NCBI GenBank assembly: GCA_946481495.1
Contig: CAMLNW010000077.1
Span: 1-10,923, forward strand
DNA length: 10,923 nt
Reading direction: 5' to 3'
Source: an uncultured Actinomycetes bacterium
GTDB taxonomy: Bacteria; Actinomycetota; Thermoleophilia; Solirubrobacterales; Thermoleophilaceae
The notes under the pieces are model-generated. The model saw nothing but the letters and a program-made list of their open reading frames with translations, did no database searches and had not been told where the DNA came from. Shown here one piece after another: positions 4,227 to 10,923 of this stretch. Position 1 is the stretch's first letter. Each line of letters starts with the position of its first letter. Made by a program: the position numbers and the translations under genes.

Positions 4227-6782
4227 CTACTCGTAGGCCAACGCCTCGAGAACGTCGAGCTTCGCGGCCCGGCGAGCGGGCCCGATCGCCGCAACGACGC
4301 CGGCAAGCGCGGCGAGCACCAGGATCACGATCAGCTGCCCAACGGGATAGGCAAGCTCGAAGCCCTCGTCGGCGAGCGGTCGCGAGATCAGCGCTGCGAA
4401 CAGCACGCCGAGCGCGGTGCCGAGCAGGGCGCCAATCAGCGCAGTGATCACCGCCTCGTAGCGGATCACGCGCTTGACCTGGCGCCGCGTCATCCCGACG
4501 GCACGCAACATCCCGAGCTCGCGCGTGCGCTCGTGGATCGACAGCGCGAGCGTGTTTACGATCCCGAAGATCGAGACGATCACGGCAAGCGACAACAGCG
4601 CGTAGACGAGACCCACAAGAGCACCGATCTGCTCCTCCTGGGACTTCTTCAGCTCCTCTTGGTTGAGCGCCTCGGCCGACGGATAACGCGTCGAGACGAG
4701 TCGCTTGACCCGCTGCTCGACGGCTGCGGCGTCGGCGCCCGGTGCGAGCCCGACAAGCACGTAGGTGTCGCGTGTCTCACCGAAGTAGCGCGCCATCGCC
4801 GCCTGGTCGATTACGAAGCTGCCGAGGAAGTCGGTGCGATCCTTGATCGCGGCAACGATCTCGAAGGTCGTGCGCTGGCCACTCGGGGTGAGTACGCGCA
4901 ACGTGTCCCCGAGCTCGAGATCGTTCGATTTCGCATAGGCCTCGTCGACGACGGCCTGGCGCGGCGTCAGGTTGGCGATCGCATCCGACGAGCCGTCGGT
5001 GAAGTCGAAGTTGAAGACGTCGCCGATCGTCGCGGGGTCGACGCCGGAGAGCCGCTGCTGTCCCTGCTCGCCAGCCAGCTTCGCGTAGCTGAAGCGGATC
5101 GAACCGACGTCCCCAACCCCAGGCACACGACTGACGTCACGCGCGATCACGTTCGGGATCGGCGAGAAGCCGTCGGTGCTCTGAACGGTGATGTCACCCT
5201 GGAAGTTGGTGTCAATCGCCGATGCGATCGAGCGATTAAGCCCGGCGGCGAACACGGTCACGAAGACGACCAGCGCGAGGCCGATCATCAGCGCCGCGGA
5301 GGTCACCGCCGTGCGGCCGGGCTTACGCATCGCGTTCTCGCGCGCAAGCCGCCCCGTCAAGCCGCGTAGACGCTCCAACGGCCAGCCGGCGACCGAGGCC
5401 AGCGGCTTGACGAGCCGCGGGCTGTAGAGCGAAGCCGAGAACAGGATCGCAGCGGAGCCGGCGCCCATCAGTCCGGCCGCCGAGCCCGAGGACTCGAGGT
5501 TGCCGAACAAACCGATCAGCAACATCGCCAGGCCGCCGATACCGAGCAGGCCGGCGAACGCCGCGAGGATCCTGCCGCGACGACGACTCTCTGGCAACGC
5601 GGCCTCCAGCAAGGCGGCCATCGGCGATATACGCGTCGCTCGCAGCGCCGGAGCTAGCGATGAGGCCAGGGTGATGCCGATGCCGAGAACCAGCGAGACG
5701 ACGATCGTCCGTGTCTCGAGCACCAGGCCCGTGTTCGGCAGGTCGATGCCAAACGACTTGAACATCGCGTTGAGCCCGCTCGCGATCCCGATCCCGGCGA
5801 ACAGACCTGCCACCGACCCGACGACGCCGATGATCAGCGCCTCGATCAGAACGGCCGACAGGACCTGACCGCGCGAGGCGCCCAGCGTGCGCAGCAGCCC
5901 GAACTCGCGCACCCGCTGGGCGACGGTGATCGAGAAGGTGTTGAAGATCTGGAAGCCTCCAACGACCAGCGCGATGCCCGCGAACACGAGTAGCGCGATC
6001 TTCAGGAAGCTGAGGTCGCTGCTGATGTCGTCGGTCTGGCGCTGCGCGTTCTGCGCGCCGGTCTCGACCTGGACGGTCGGTGGCATGACGCGCGCGATCT
6101 GCTTCTGGAGCTCCGCGGGCGTCACCCCGTCGGCCGCCTCGACCGAGATCTGATCGAACTTGCCGACCTTGCCCGCAACCAGCTGCGCCTGTGGCAACGT
6201 CAGGGTGAGAGTGCTGGAGCCGCCCGTCGACGTGTCCCCGAGCTTGTTGAGCCCGACGATCCGGTAGCGCCGCAGCTGGACCTCGCCAACGACTCCGATC
6301 GTGTCGCCGATCGAGATGTTCTCGCGGTCGGCTGTGGTCTGATCGAGAGCGGCCTCGCGCGGTGCGCTCGGAACGCGTCCGCTAACGTAGGTGAGGGTGT
6401 CGAACGGCTTCTCCGACACCGACGTGACGAACTGCGGCGCGAAGCCCGCTCCAAGCGTCTCGCCCTTGGCGTCTGTCAAGCGAACGATCGAGAAGATCCC
6501 GCCCTCAGCCTTCTCGACCCCTGGCACCCGCTCGACGCGGTCAAGCAGCGCCGCCGGGAAGGCGGGCGGCTCGCTGGCGTCCTGAGCGACGATCTCCTTC
6601 GGCGTGACGACGACGTCGGTGCCCTTCAGGGCCGTAGTGAAGATGTCGTCGAACGACCGGTTGATCGTGTCGGTGAGGATGTAGGTGCCCGCAACCAGCG
6701 CGACACCGAGCAGGACCGCGAGGATCGTGCTGAGGGCGCGCAGCTTGCGCGCCGCCAGGCCTTTGAGTGCGACGGCGACCAT
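4227..6782 (-). CDS. FtsX/MacB-type ABC transporter permease, ten predicted TM segments
   Basis: An 851-residue inner-membrane protein with a duplicated FtsX architecture. TM1 lies at about 17–37, then a large extracytoplasmic MacB-PCD-like domain (about 38–257), then TM segments near 258–282, 308–338, 358–380, 405–425, 433–455 and 493–515. A second extracytoplasmic domain (about 516–721) is followed by TM segments near 722–747, 775–800 and 815–838. The two cytoplasmic coupling motifs are REFGLLRTLGASRGQV (292–307) and RELGMLRAVGMTRRQV (754–769). This is the long, two-repeat form common in Gram-positive and actinobacterial genomes, unlike the four-TM MacB or LolC/E. Such proteins act by mechanotransmission, extruding lipids, lipoproteins or drugs; the substrate here is unknown. 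The ATG lies 4 nt after the ATPase stop, so translation is probably coupled and the two form one transporter. Confidence 0.93.
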   Translation of the reverse strand: MVAVALKGLAARKLRALSTILAVLLGVALVAGTYILTDTINRSFDDIFTTALKGTDVVVTPKEIVAQDASEPPAFPAALLDRVERVPGVEKAEGGIFSIVRLTDAKGETLGAGFAPQFVTSVSEKPFDTLTYVSGRVPSAPREAALDQTTADRENISIGDTIGVVGEVQLRRYRIVGLNKLGDTSTGGSSTLTLTLPQAQLVAGKVGKFDQISVEAADGVTPAELQKQIARVMPPTVQVETGAQNAQRQTDDISSDLSFLKIALLVFAGIALVVGGFQIFNTFSITVAQRVREFGLLRTLGASRGQVLSAVLIEALIIGVVGSVAGLFAGIGIASGLNAMFKSFGIDLPNTGLVLETRTIVVSLVLGIGITLASSLAPALRATRISPMAALLEAALPESRRRGRILAAFAGLLGIGGLAMLLIGLFGNLESSGSAAGLMGAGSAAILFSASLYSPRLVKPLASVAGWPLERLRGLTGRLARENAMRKPGRTAVTSAALMIGLALVVFVTVFAAGLNRSIASAIDTNFQGDITVQSTDGFSPIPNVIARDVSRVPGVGDVGSIRFSYAKLAGEQGQQRLSGVDPATIGDVFNFDFTDGSSDAIANLTPRQAVVDEAYAKSNDLELGDTLRVLTPSGQRTTFEIVAAIKDRTDFLGSFVIDQAAMARYFGETRDTYVLVGLAPGADAAAVEQRVKRLVSTRYPSAEALNQEELKKSQEEQIGALVGLVYALLSLAVIVSIFGIVNTLALSIHERTRELGMLRAVGMTRRQVKRVIRYEAVITALIGALLGTALGVLFAALISRPLADEGFELAYPVGQLIVILVLAALAGVVAAIGPARRAAKLDVLEALAYE

Positions 6783-6786
6783 GTCG

Positions 6787-7515
6787 CTACGCCACGGCCT
6801 TCATCAGCTCGAGGACGTCCTCCTCGCCGCCCGCCACGCCGTCATGGGCCACCTGCCCATCGCGTAGTACGACGAGCCGGTCGGCATAGGCCGCGGCGTG
6901 CGCCTCGTGGGTGACCATGACCACGGTCTGACCGAACTCGTCGACCGAGCGGCGCAGCAGGCCGAGGACCTCCTCGGACGCCTTGGAGTCGAGATTGCCA
7001 GTCGGCTCATCAGCGAACACGACCGCCGGCTTCGAGACGAGCGCGCGCGCCACGGCAACACGCTGCTGCTGGCCGCCGGAGAGCTCCGCCGGCCGGTGGG
7101 TACGCCGATCGCCGAGCCCGACGATCTCGATCAGCTGCTCGAACCACTCTGGATCGGGCTTGCGGCCGGCGATCGAGAGCGGGAGGCGAATGTTCTCCTC
7201 GGCCGTCAGGACAGGCAACAGGTTGAAGAACTGGAAGACGAACCCGAGCTTGTCGCGGCGCAACTGCGTCAGCTTGCCGTCATCCAGGTCGGCCAGCTCG
7301 ACGCCGTCGAGCTGCACCGAGCCGCTCGTCGGCTTGTCCAGACCGGCCAGGATGTGCATCAACGTCGACTTCCCGGAGCCCGAGGGGCCCATGATCGCCG
7401 CAAACCGACCGCGCTCGAACTGGGTCGAGACGCCGGCGAGCGCATCCACCGCCGCCTCCCCCTCGCCATAGCGGCGACGCAGTTCCGTGGCAGTCACGAT
7501 GCTCGAAACGTTCAT
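6787..7515 (-). CDS. ABC transporter ATP-binding protein (LolD/MacB type)
   Basis: A 242-residue cytoplasmic ATPase that powers the adjacent FtsX-type permease. It has a complete nucleotide-binding domain: Walker [10 protein letters not shown] (43–51), Q-loop Q95 in [17 protein letters not shown], signature LSGGQQQR (145–152), Walker B with catalytic Glu in [12 protein letters not shown] (165–176), and H-loop H203 in [14 protein letters not shown] and DEPTGNLD are typical of the LolD/MacB subfamily. I chose the ATG at 7515 because [17 protein letters not shown] fits the family start. A GTG at 7587 in the same frame would add 24 atypical residues and has AGGGG too close to it for a ribosome site. 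The gene begins 84 nt after the response-regulator stop on the same strand, and no clear promoter was found in that gap, so read-through from the two-component genes is plausible. Confidence 0.95.
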   Translation of the reverse strand: MNVSSIVTATELRRRYGEGEAAVDALAGVSTQFERGRFAAIMGPSGSGKSTLMHILAGLDKPTSGSVQLDGVELADLDDGKLTQLRRDKLGFVFQFFNLLPVLTAEENIRLPLSIAGRKPDPEWFEQLIEIVGLGDRRTHRPAELSGGQQQRVAVARALVSKPAVVFADEPTGNLDSKASEEVLGLLRRSVDEFGQTVVMVTHEAHAAAYADRLVVLRDGQVAHDGVAGGEEDVLELMKAVA

Positions 7516-7599
7516 GGCGGGCACTTTGCCAGGTGTTGCACCCGCGCGTACTGCAGGAAGCTGGCGAGCCGCGCTGCGGATATCCACACCCCTATGCCG

Positions 7600-8244
7600 C
7601 TATGCGCGAAGGTAGGCGAGGACCGCCAGCACGCGCCGGTGGTCCTCGGCCGCCGGGCTGAGGCCGAGCTTGCCGAAGATGCTAGTCACGTGCTTCTCGA
7701 CCGCGCGCTCGGTGATCGTCATCTGACCGGCAATCGCGCCATTCGAACGTCCCTCCGCCATCAGCTCCAGGACCTCGCGCTCACGCGGCGTGATCTCCTC
7801 GAGCGGGTCGTCGCGGCGGCGGCGCCCCAACAGCCCGGCGACGACCTCCGGATCGAGCGCCGATCCGCCGCCGGCGACCTGCCGCACCGACTCGGCGAAC
7901 CGCTCGACGTCGGCGACACGGTCCTTGAGCAGGTAGCCGACGCCGCCGCTGCTCTCGCCCACCAGGTCGAGCGCGTAGCCCTCCTCGATGTACTGCGACA
8001 GCACGAGCACCGCCGTCTCGGGCTGACGCGAGCGGATCTCCAACGCCGCGCGCAGCCCGTCGTCGCTGTTGTCGGGCGGCATCCGAATGTCGACGACCGC
8101 GACGTCGGGCTTGTGGGCGTAGACCTTGCGCCGCAGATCGTCGGCATCGCCGGCCTGGCCGACGACCTCGAAGCCGTTCTCCTCCAGCAGCCGCACCACG
8201 CCCTCGCGCAGCAGCACCGAGTCGTCCGCGACGACTACACGCAC
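7600..8244 (-). CDS. NarL/LuxR-family response regulator
   Basis: A 214-residue DNA-binding response regulator. The receiver domain (1–120) has the acidic pair D7/D8, the phospho-acceptor D52 in VVDIRMPP, S83 at the switch position and K107 in YLLKD. The C-terminal LuxR-type helix-turn-helix (about 150–207) starts ITPREREVLELMAEGRSN and continues ITERAVEKHVTSIFGKLGL, the usual dimerising form. The start is a GTG that overlaps the end of the kinase gene by 10 nt, and GAGGA lies 4 nt before it, so translation is coupled to the kinase. This fixes it as the cognate partner. The ABC transporter genes directly downstream are the obvious candidate targets, together with its own operon. Its length and domain order are normal for the NarL family. 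Confidence 0.96.
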   Translation of the reverse strand: MRVVVADDSVLLREGVVRLLEENGFEVVGQAGDADDLRRKVYAHKPDVAVVDIRMPPDNSDDGLRAALEIRSRQPETAVLVLSQYIEEGYALDLVGESSGGVGYLLKDRVADVERFAESVRQVAGGGSALDPEVVAGLLGRRRRDDPLEEITPREREVLELMAEGRSNGAIAGQMTITERAVEKHVTSIFGKLGLSPAAEDHRRVLAVLAYLRA

Positions 8245-9701
8245 GGGATCCTCGCCGTCACGGTCGTCCCCTCGCCCAGGCGCGATTCGACGTCGAGGCT
8301 GCCGTCGAGCGCCTCGACGCGATCGGCCAGTCCGCTCAGCCCGCTGCCCGCGGTCGGATCCGCGCCACCGACGCCGTCGTCGCTGACCTCTACCTCGACG
8401 GCACCGTTCTCGCGCCGCAGCTCCACAGTCGCCCGCGTCGCCGCGGCGTACTTGGCGACGTTGGTGAGCGCCTCGGCGACGACGAAGTAGGCGGCCGACT
8501 CGACCGCCTCCGGCAGGCCCTCGTCGCCGCTGCGACGCAGCTCGACGGGCAGCGGCGCGCGACCGGCGAGCGCCTCGAGCGCGGCAGCGAGACCGCGGTC
8601 GCTGAGCACCGCGGGATGGATTCCGCGCGCCAGCTCGCGCAGCTCCGCGAGCGCGCGGCCGAGCTCCTCGGCGGCACCGTCGAGCAGTTGCTCGGCAGCG
8701 TCTGGATCGTCGCGGACCTGCCCGCGCGCCAGCCGCAGGTCAAGCGCGAGCGAGACCAGCCGCTGCTGCGCGCCGTCGTGGAGGTCACGCTCGATCCGTC
8801 GCCGCTCGGCGACGCCGGCCTCGACGATCCGCTGGCGCGATGCGCGTAGCTCCTCGACGCGCGCCTGCAGCTCGGCGTCGAGGCGCACGTTCTCCGCCTC
8901 GAGCACATCCGCGTCAACCAGCCGGCTGCGCGCCAGCGCGCCGAGGAAGGCGTAGGGCATTGCCGCGAAGCAGGCGACGCCCGAGATGAAGAAGACCGTC
9001 TCGACCCAGTCGGGAGTTCCCGCGAGGTCGACCGCGAGCGTCAAGACGAGCATCGTTAGCAGCAGGCCGATCAGCAGGTAGACCGGTCCGAGCAACGTGG
9101 CGCGCCCCGGACCGGCCTCGCGCCAGCGGCGGACCAGCGTCGCGATCACGACCCCCAGCAGGACGACCGCGACCACGCTGAAGGCGATGTCCAGCACCGT
9201 CGCGATGTCGGCGTTGGGACTGACCAGCGCCAGGTTGTCCGGGCACTCGGGGCAGCCGTCGTCGGCCGGATCGAGGAACAGGCCCATCACCAGCAGCCCG
9301 ACCGTCGTGATCGCGTAGGCGACCGCGACGACGATCCGGTCGCGGCGCTCGGTTAGCTCACCGCTCGGATAGGAGAGGACGAGCTGCATCGTCGCGGCGA
9401 CGTAGACGCTGCCGAGCGCGTTGCCGATGGTGAACAGCAGCGGCAAGTCGGAGGCGCTCAGCTGGCTGACGAACCAGAGGAAGCCGATCAGCGTCATCAG
9501 CGGCCCGATCTGGTTCGCCGGCCGCCGCGCCCAGAGGAAGAGCCCGGTGCCGATGAAGCCCCAGCCGGCTGCCAGCGTGATCGCGAGCTGCACGCCGCGC
9601 AGGCCCGCGAAGTCGCTGCCGAGGATCAGCGGTATCTCGGCAAGGCCGAACAGCAGCCCGACGACGCCGATCGCAACCAGCGCGCGGCGCAGGCCGATCA
9701 C
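8235..9701 (-). CDS. Membrane sensor histidine kinase, NarL-type (HisKA_3 + HATPase_c)
   Basis: A 488-residue kinase. The first 256 residues hold about eight hydrophobic segments (near 6–28, 35–57, 63–82, 88–110, 122–142, 168–190, 200–226 and 234–256). Arg-rich loops at 59–60, 118–122 and 191–200 agree with an inside N-terminus. A coiled linker (about 262–300) leads to HisKA_3 with the phospho-accepting H308 in RRIERDLHDGAQQRL. The ATPase domain follows: N414 in EALTNVAKYA, DDGVGG (441–446) and GSGLSGL (452–458). There is no classical extracytoplasmic sensor domain; sensing is probably in the membrane or in the loop at 143–167, which carries CPEC (150–153). The GTG start overlaps the receiver gene's stop in GTGA and has GAGGAG 8 nt upstream. 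The gene overlaps the response-regulator gene downstream by 10 nt. The signal is unknown. Confidence 0.96.
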   Translation of the reverse strand: MIGLRRALVAIGVVGLLFGLAEIPLILGSDFAGLRGVQLAITLAAGWGFIGTGLFLWARRPANQIGPLMTLIGFLWFVSQLSASDLPLLFTIGNALGSVYVAATMQLVLSYPSGELTERRDRIVVAVAYAITTVGLLVMGLFLDPADDGCPECPDNLALVSPNADIATVLDIAFSVVAVVLLGVVIATLVRRWREAGPGRATLLGPVYLLIGLLLTMLVLTLAVDLAGTPDWVETVFFISGVACFAAMPYAFLGALARSRLVDADVLEAENVRLDAELQARVEELRASRQRIVEAGVAERRRIERDLHDGAQQRLVSLALDLRLARGQVRDDPDAAEQLLDGAAEELGRALAELRELARGIHPAVLSDRGLAAALEALAGRAPLPVELRRSGDEGLPEAVESAAYFVVAEALTNVAKYAAATRATVELRRENGAVEVEVSDDGVGGADPTAGSGLSGLADRVEALDGSLDVESRLGEGTTVTARIPCV

Positions 9702-10051
9702 GCGAGCAGCTCCTCGAGCGCGGCGCCGGACAGGTCGGACTTGGCGATGAAGCCGCGCGCGCCGCTGTCGCCGGCGAGTGAGCCGTAGTCGTCGCCGTCT
9801 CGGCTCGACACCAGGACGACCGCCGCCGACGCGCCGGCGCGCGTCAGCCGGCTCGTGACCTCGAAGCCGTCGATGTCGGGCAGCTGGACGTCGAGCAGCA
9901 CGACGTCGGGGCTCAGCTCCGCCACCGCCGCAAGCGCCGCGGCACCGTCCGCGGCCTCACCGACGACCGCATAGCCCTCCGACTCGAGCAGCCGCCGTGC
10001 GGTCGCCCGAAAGCCGGGGTGGTCGTCGACGATCAGGACGCTGGAAGCCAT
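9698..10051 (-). CDS. Stand-alone receiver-domain response regulator (no output domain)
   Basis: A 117-residue protein that is one CheY-like receiver domain and nothing else. Visible are the acidic residues D9/D10 (IVDDHPGF), phospho-acceptor D54 in VLLDVQLPDIDG, the switch S82/S83 in VLVSSRDGD and the conserved K104 in FIAKSDL. No helix-turn-helix or enzyme domain follows; the stop comes at the end of the receiver fold and overlaps the kinase start (GTGA). It is the first gene of the minus-strand run. It may act as a phosphate sink, a competitor or an allosteric partner for the kinase, or relay to another output; the sequence does not say which. A GGAGA lies about 10 nt before the ATG. The C-terminus (AALEELLA) looks like a complete final helix, so truncation is unlikely. 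Confidence 0.93.
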   Translation of the reverse strand: MASSVLIVDDHPGFRATARRLLESEGYAVVGEAADGAAALAAVAELSPDVVLLDVQLPDIDGFEVTSRLTRAGASAAVVLVSSRDGDDYGSLAGDSGARGFIAKSDLSGAALEELLA

Positions 10052-10115
10052 CGCCGACCATTCTCCACGGCGCGGGCGCGTACGCCAATACGGGTAGCCG
10101 CACCCTCCGCGGGCC

Positions 10116-10121
10116 TATCAT
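10116..10121 (+). promoter_or_regulatory. Candidate −10 box (TATCAT) for the acyltransferase gene
   Basis: TATCAT fits TAnnnT and ends 10 nt before the ATG at 10132, which implies a leader of 0–4 nt. No ribosome-binding site precedes the ATG and no clear −35 is visible. It lies in the 80-bp divergent gap shared with the receiver gene. Confidence 0.35.
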
Positions 10122-10131
10122 CCGCTACCGG

Positions 10132-10923
10132 ATGCAGAGTCCAGCGACCGAGGTTGAAGTGGCGCCCGACGTGCGGCGGCCCCCGCCCCCACTCCACGGC
10201 AGTCCGCTGACGCTGTTGCGCTTCATGCGCCGCAATCGCATGCTCAGGCCGAAGTACGCGCGACTGCTCGCCGGTCTCCTGCGGAGGCGCTGGCTGACGC
10301 GCTACGGCCGCCGCCTGCACAGCGACGGCATCGCGTTCGTCGCACCCGACGTGGTCGTCCAGATCGGGCCGAAGGGGCGCGTCGAGCTCGGCCGCTGGTC
10401 GTGGCTTGGACACGGCACGAAGATCCGCTGTCACGAGGGGACGGTCTCGATCGGCGCCAAGACCGTGATGGGCCAGGAGTGCACGATCTCCGCCTATCAA
10501 CACGTCTCGATCGGGCGCGAGTGCGTGGTCGCCGACCGCGTGATGCTGATCGACTTCGACCACGGCATGGTCGAGGTCGAGCGCCCGATCCGGCTCCAGG
10601 GCATCTACAAGCGCGACGTGCGCGTCGGCAACAACGTCTGGATCGGCTACGGCGCCTGCATCCTGCGCGGCGTCACAGTCGGCGACAACGCCGTGATCGG
10701 CACGAGCACCGTGGTCACCAAGGACCTGCCCCTCCGTCTCAAGGCAGGTGTCGTCGGGCTCGAGGCCGACGTGGCGAAAGAACACGCGGTAGGCGTGCGG
10801 CACGTCGCGCCCGCGCAGCGCGACGGTGTAGACGCCCTCGGGCACGCTGCCGAAGGCGCCGTTGAAGCTGCCCACCGGCGTGCGCGCGGCGGCGACGATG
10901 ACGATGTCATCCATGTTCTGCGT
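10132..10923 (+). CDS. Left-handed β-helix (hexapeptide repeat) acyltransferase, C-terminus lost or replaced; open to the edge
   Basis: The ATG at 10132 opens a frame that stays open to the window edge (264 codons). The N-terminal part (1–65) is Pro- and Arg-rich and could sit at the membrane surface. Residues about 75–198 are hexapeptide repeats of the left-handed β-helix fold, such as VSIGAKTVMG, VSIGRECVVADRV and VRVGNNVWIGYGACILRG. DFDHG (141–145) supplies the likely catalytic His, H144, as in maltose/galactoside and capsule or O-antigen O-acetyltransferases. These move an acetyl group from acetyl-CoA to a sugar. Similarity stops after VVTKDLP (about residue 200, base 10731): the expected ending (PNAVVGGVPA… in the family) is missing, and the remaining 64 codons read like the antisense of another gene, with unusual codon use. 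The gene is therefore a 5′ piece joined to foreign sequence. It is divergent from the receiver gene and gives no functional link to it. Confidence 0.75.
   Translation, partial: MQSPATEVEVAPDVRRPPPPLHGSPLTLLRFMRRNRMLRPKYARLLAGLLRRRWLTRYGRRLHSDGIAFVAPDVVVQIGPKGRVELGRWSWLGHGTKIRCHEGTVSIGAKTVMGQECTISAYQHVSIGRECVVADRVMLIDFDHGMVEVERPIRLQGIYKRDVRVGNNVWIGYGACILRGVTVGDNAVIGTSTVVTKDLPLRLKAGVVGLEADVAKEHAVGVRHVAPAQRDGVDALGHAAEGAVEAAHRRARGGDDDDVIHVLR
10735..10914 (-). pseudogene. N-terminal fragment of an acetyl-CoA acetyltransferase (thiolase) running into unidentified coding sequence
   Basis: On the minus strand an ATG at 10914 begins MDDIVIVAAARTPVGSFNGA, followed by FGSVP, nearly the standard start of bacterial acetyl-CoA acetyltransferases (PhaA/AtoB type). 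The thiolase should continue with a helix such as AHDLGA, but from about 10840 it reads EGVYTVALRGRDVPHAYR and then VFFRHVGLEPDDTCL, which is not thiolase and which I do not recognise. Codons across the whole segment end mostly in G or C, as in real genes of this window, whereas the opposite acyltransferase frame does not here. Past about 10735 the frame stays open only as the antisense of the acyltransferase. The catalytic Cys and His of thiolase are absent. It is either a truncated and rearranged gene or an assembly chimera. The lower boundary is approximate. Confidence 0.5.

Noticed and set aside
3333..5369. Very long plus-strand open frame (678 codons) opposite MeaB and the permease
   Set aside because: It is the antisense of two clearly recognised genes, is rich in Arg, Asp, Gly and His as expected for a high-GC shadow frame, and has no domain or start signal.
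6898..8490. Plus-strand open frame of 530 codons opposite the ABC ATPase, the response regulator and the kinase C-terminus
   Set aside because: It is antisense to three genes with complete motifs, and its composition (repeated HDVL/RRLV-like strings) is typical of GC-skewed antisense.
10033..10734. Continuation of the thiolase-start frame on the minus strand down to 10033
   Set aside because: This part reads as an Asp/Ala/His/Val-rich antisense of the hexapeptide acyltransferase and contains no thiolase motif (no catalytic Cys or GHP).

Overview
The window is high-GC bacterial DNA with GTG starts, short −10 boxes of the form TAnnnT, and several starts that look leaderless. The gene set (TetR regulators, a MeaB GTPase, an acyl-CoA dehydrogenase, a NarL-type two-component system) and the sequence style suggest an actinobacterium. 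A deep-branching soil lineage such as Thermoleophilia fits best, but that placement is inference from remembered protein style, not from a marker gene. No RNA gene, transposon, CRISPR array or origin was seen.

Left part (1–3145). A minus-strand gene runs off the left edge. It encodes a pilin/TadE-like membrane-anchored exported protein with a tryptophan-rich QYWFYYP…HEDDWE domain. It is divergent from a TetR-family repressor gene (809–1486). The repressor gene converges on a small helical hypothetical gene (1483–1830), and the two stop codons share one CTAG. A 181-bp divergent region with two perfect palindromes separates the small gene from an acyl-CoA dehydrogenase gene (2012–3145), which starts with GTG and is probably leaderless.

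Central and right part (3240–10051). Six tightly packed minus-strand genes read from right to left: a stand-alone receiver protein, a multi-TM NarL-type sensor kinase, a LuxR-type response regulator, an ABC ATPase, a ten-TM FtsX/MacB-like permease, and the methylmalonyl-CoA mutase chaperone MeaB. The three signalling genes overlap by 4 and 10 nt. The ABC genes follow after an 84-nt gap and MeaB after a further 33 nt. The layout suggests an envelope-sensing system next to the LolCDE/MacB-type transporter it may control. MeaB meets the acyl-CoA dehydrogenase tail to tail across a short region with a strong hairpin. Both could serve acyl-CoA or propionyl-CoA catabolism, although no mutase gene is present.

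Right edge (10132–10923). A divergent plus-strand hexapeptide-repeat acyltransferase gene loses family similarity just after VVTKDLP. From there to the edge the opposite strand carries convincing coding sequence whose first 25 codons match the start of an acetyl-CoA acetyltransferase (thiolase). This looks like a rearrangement or chimeric assembly join and should be treated with caution.
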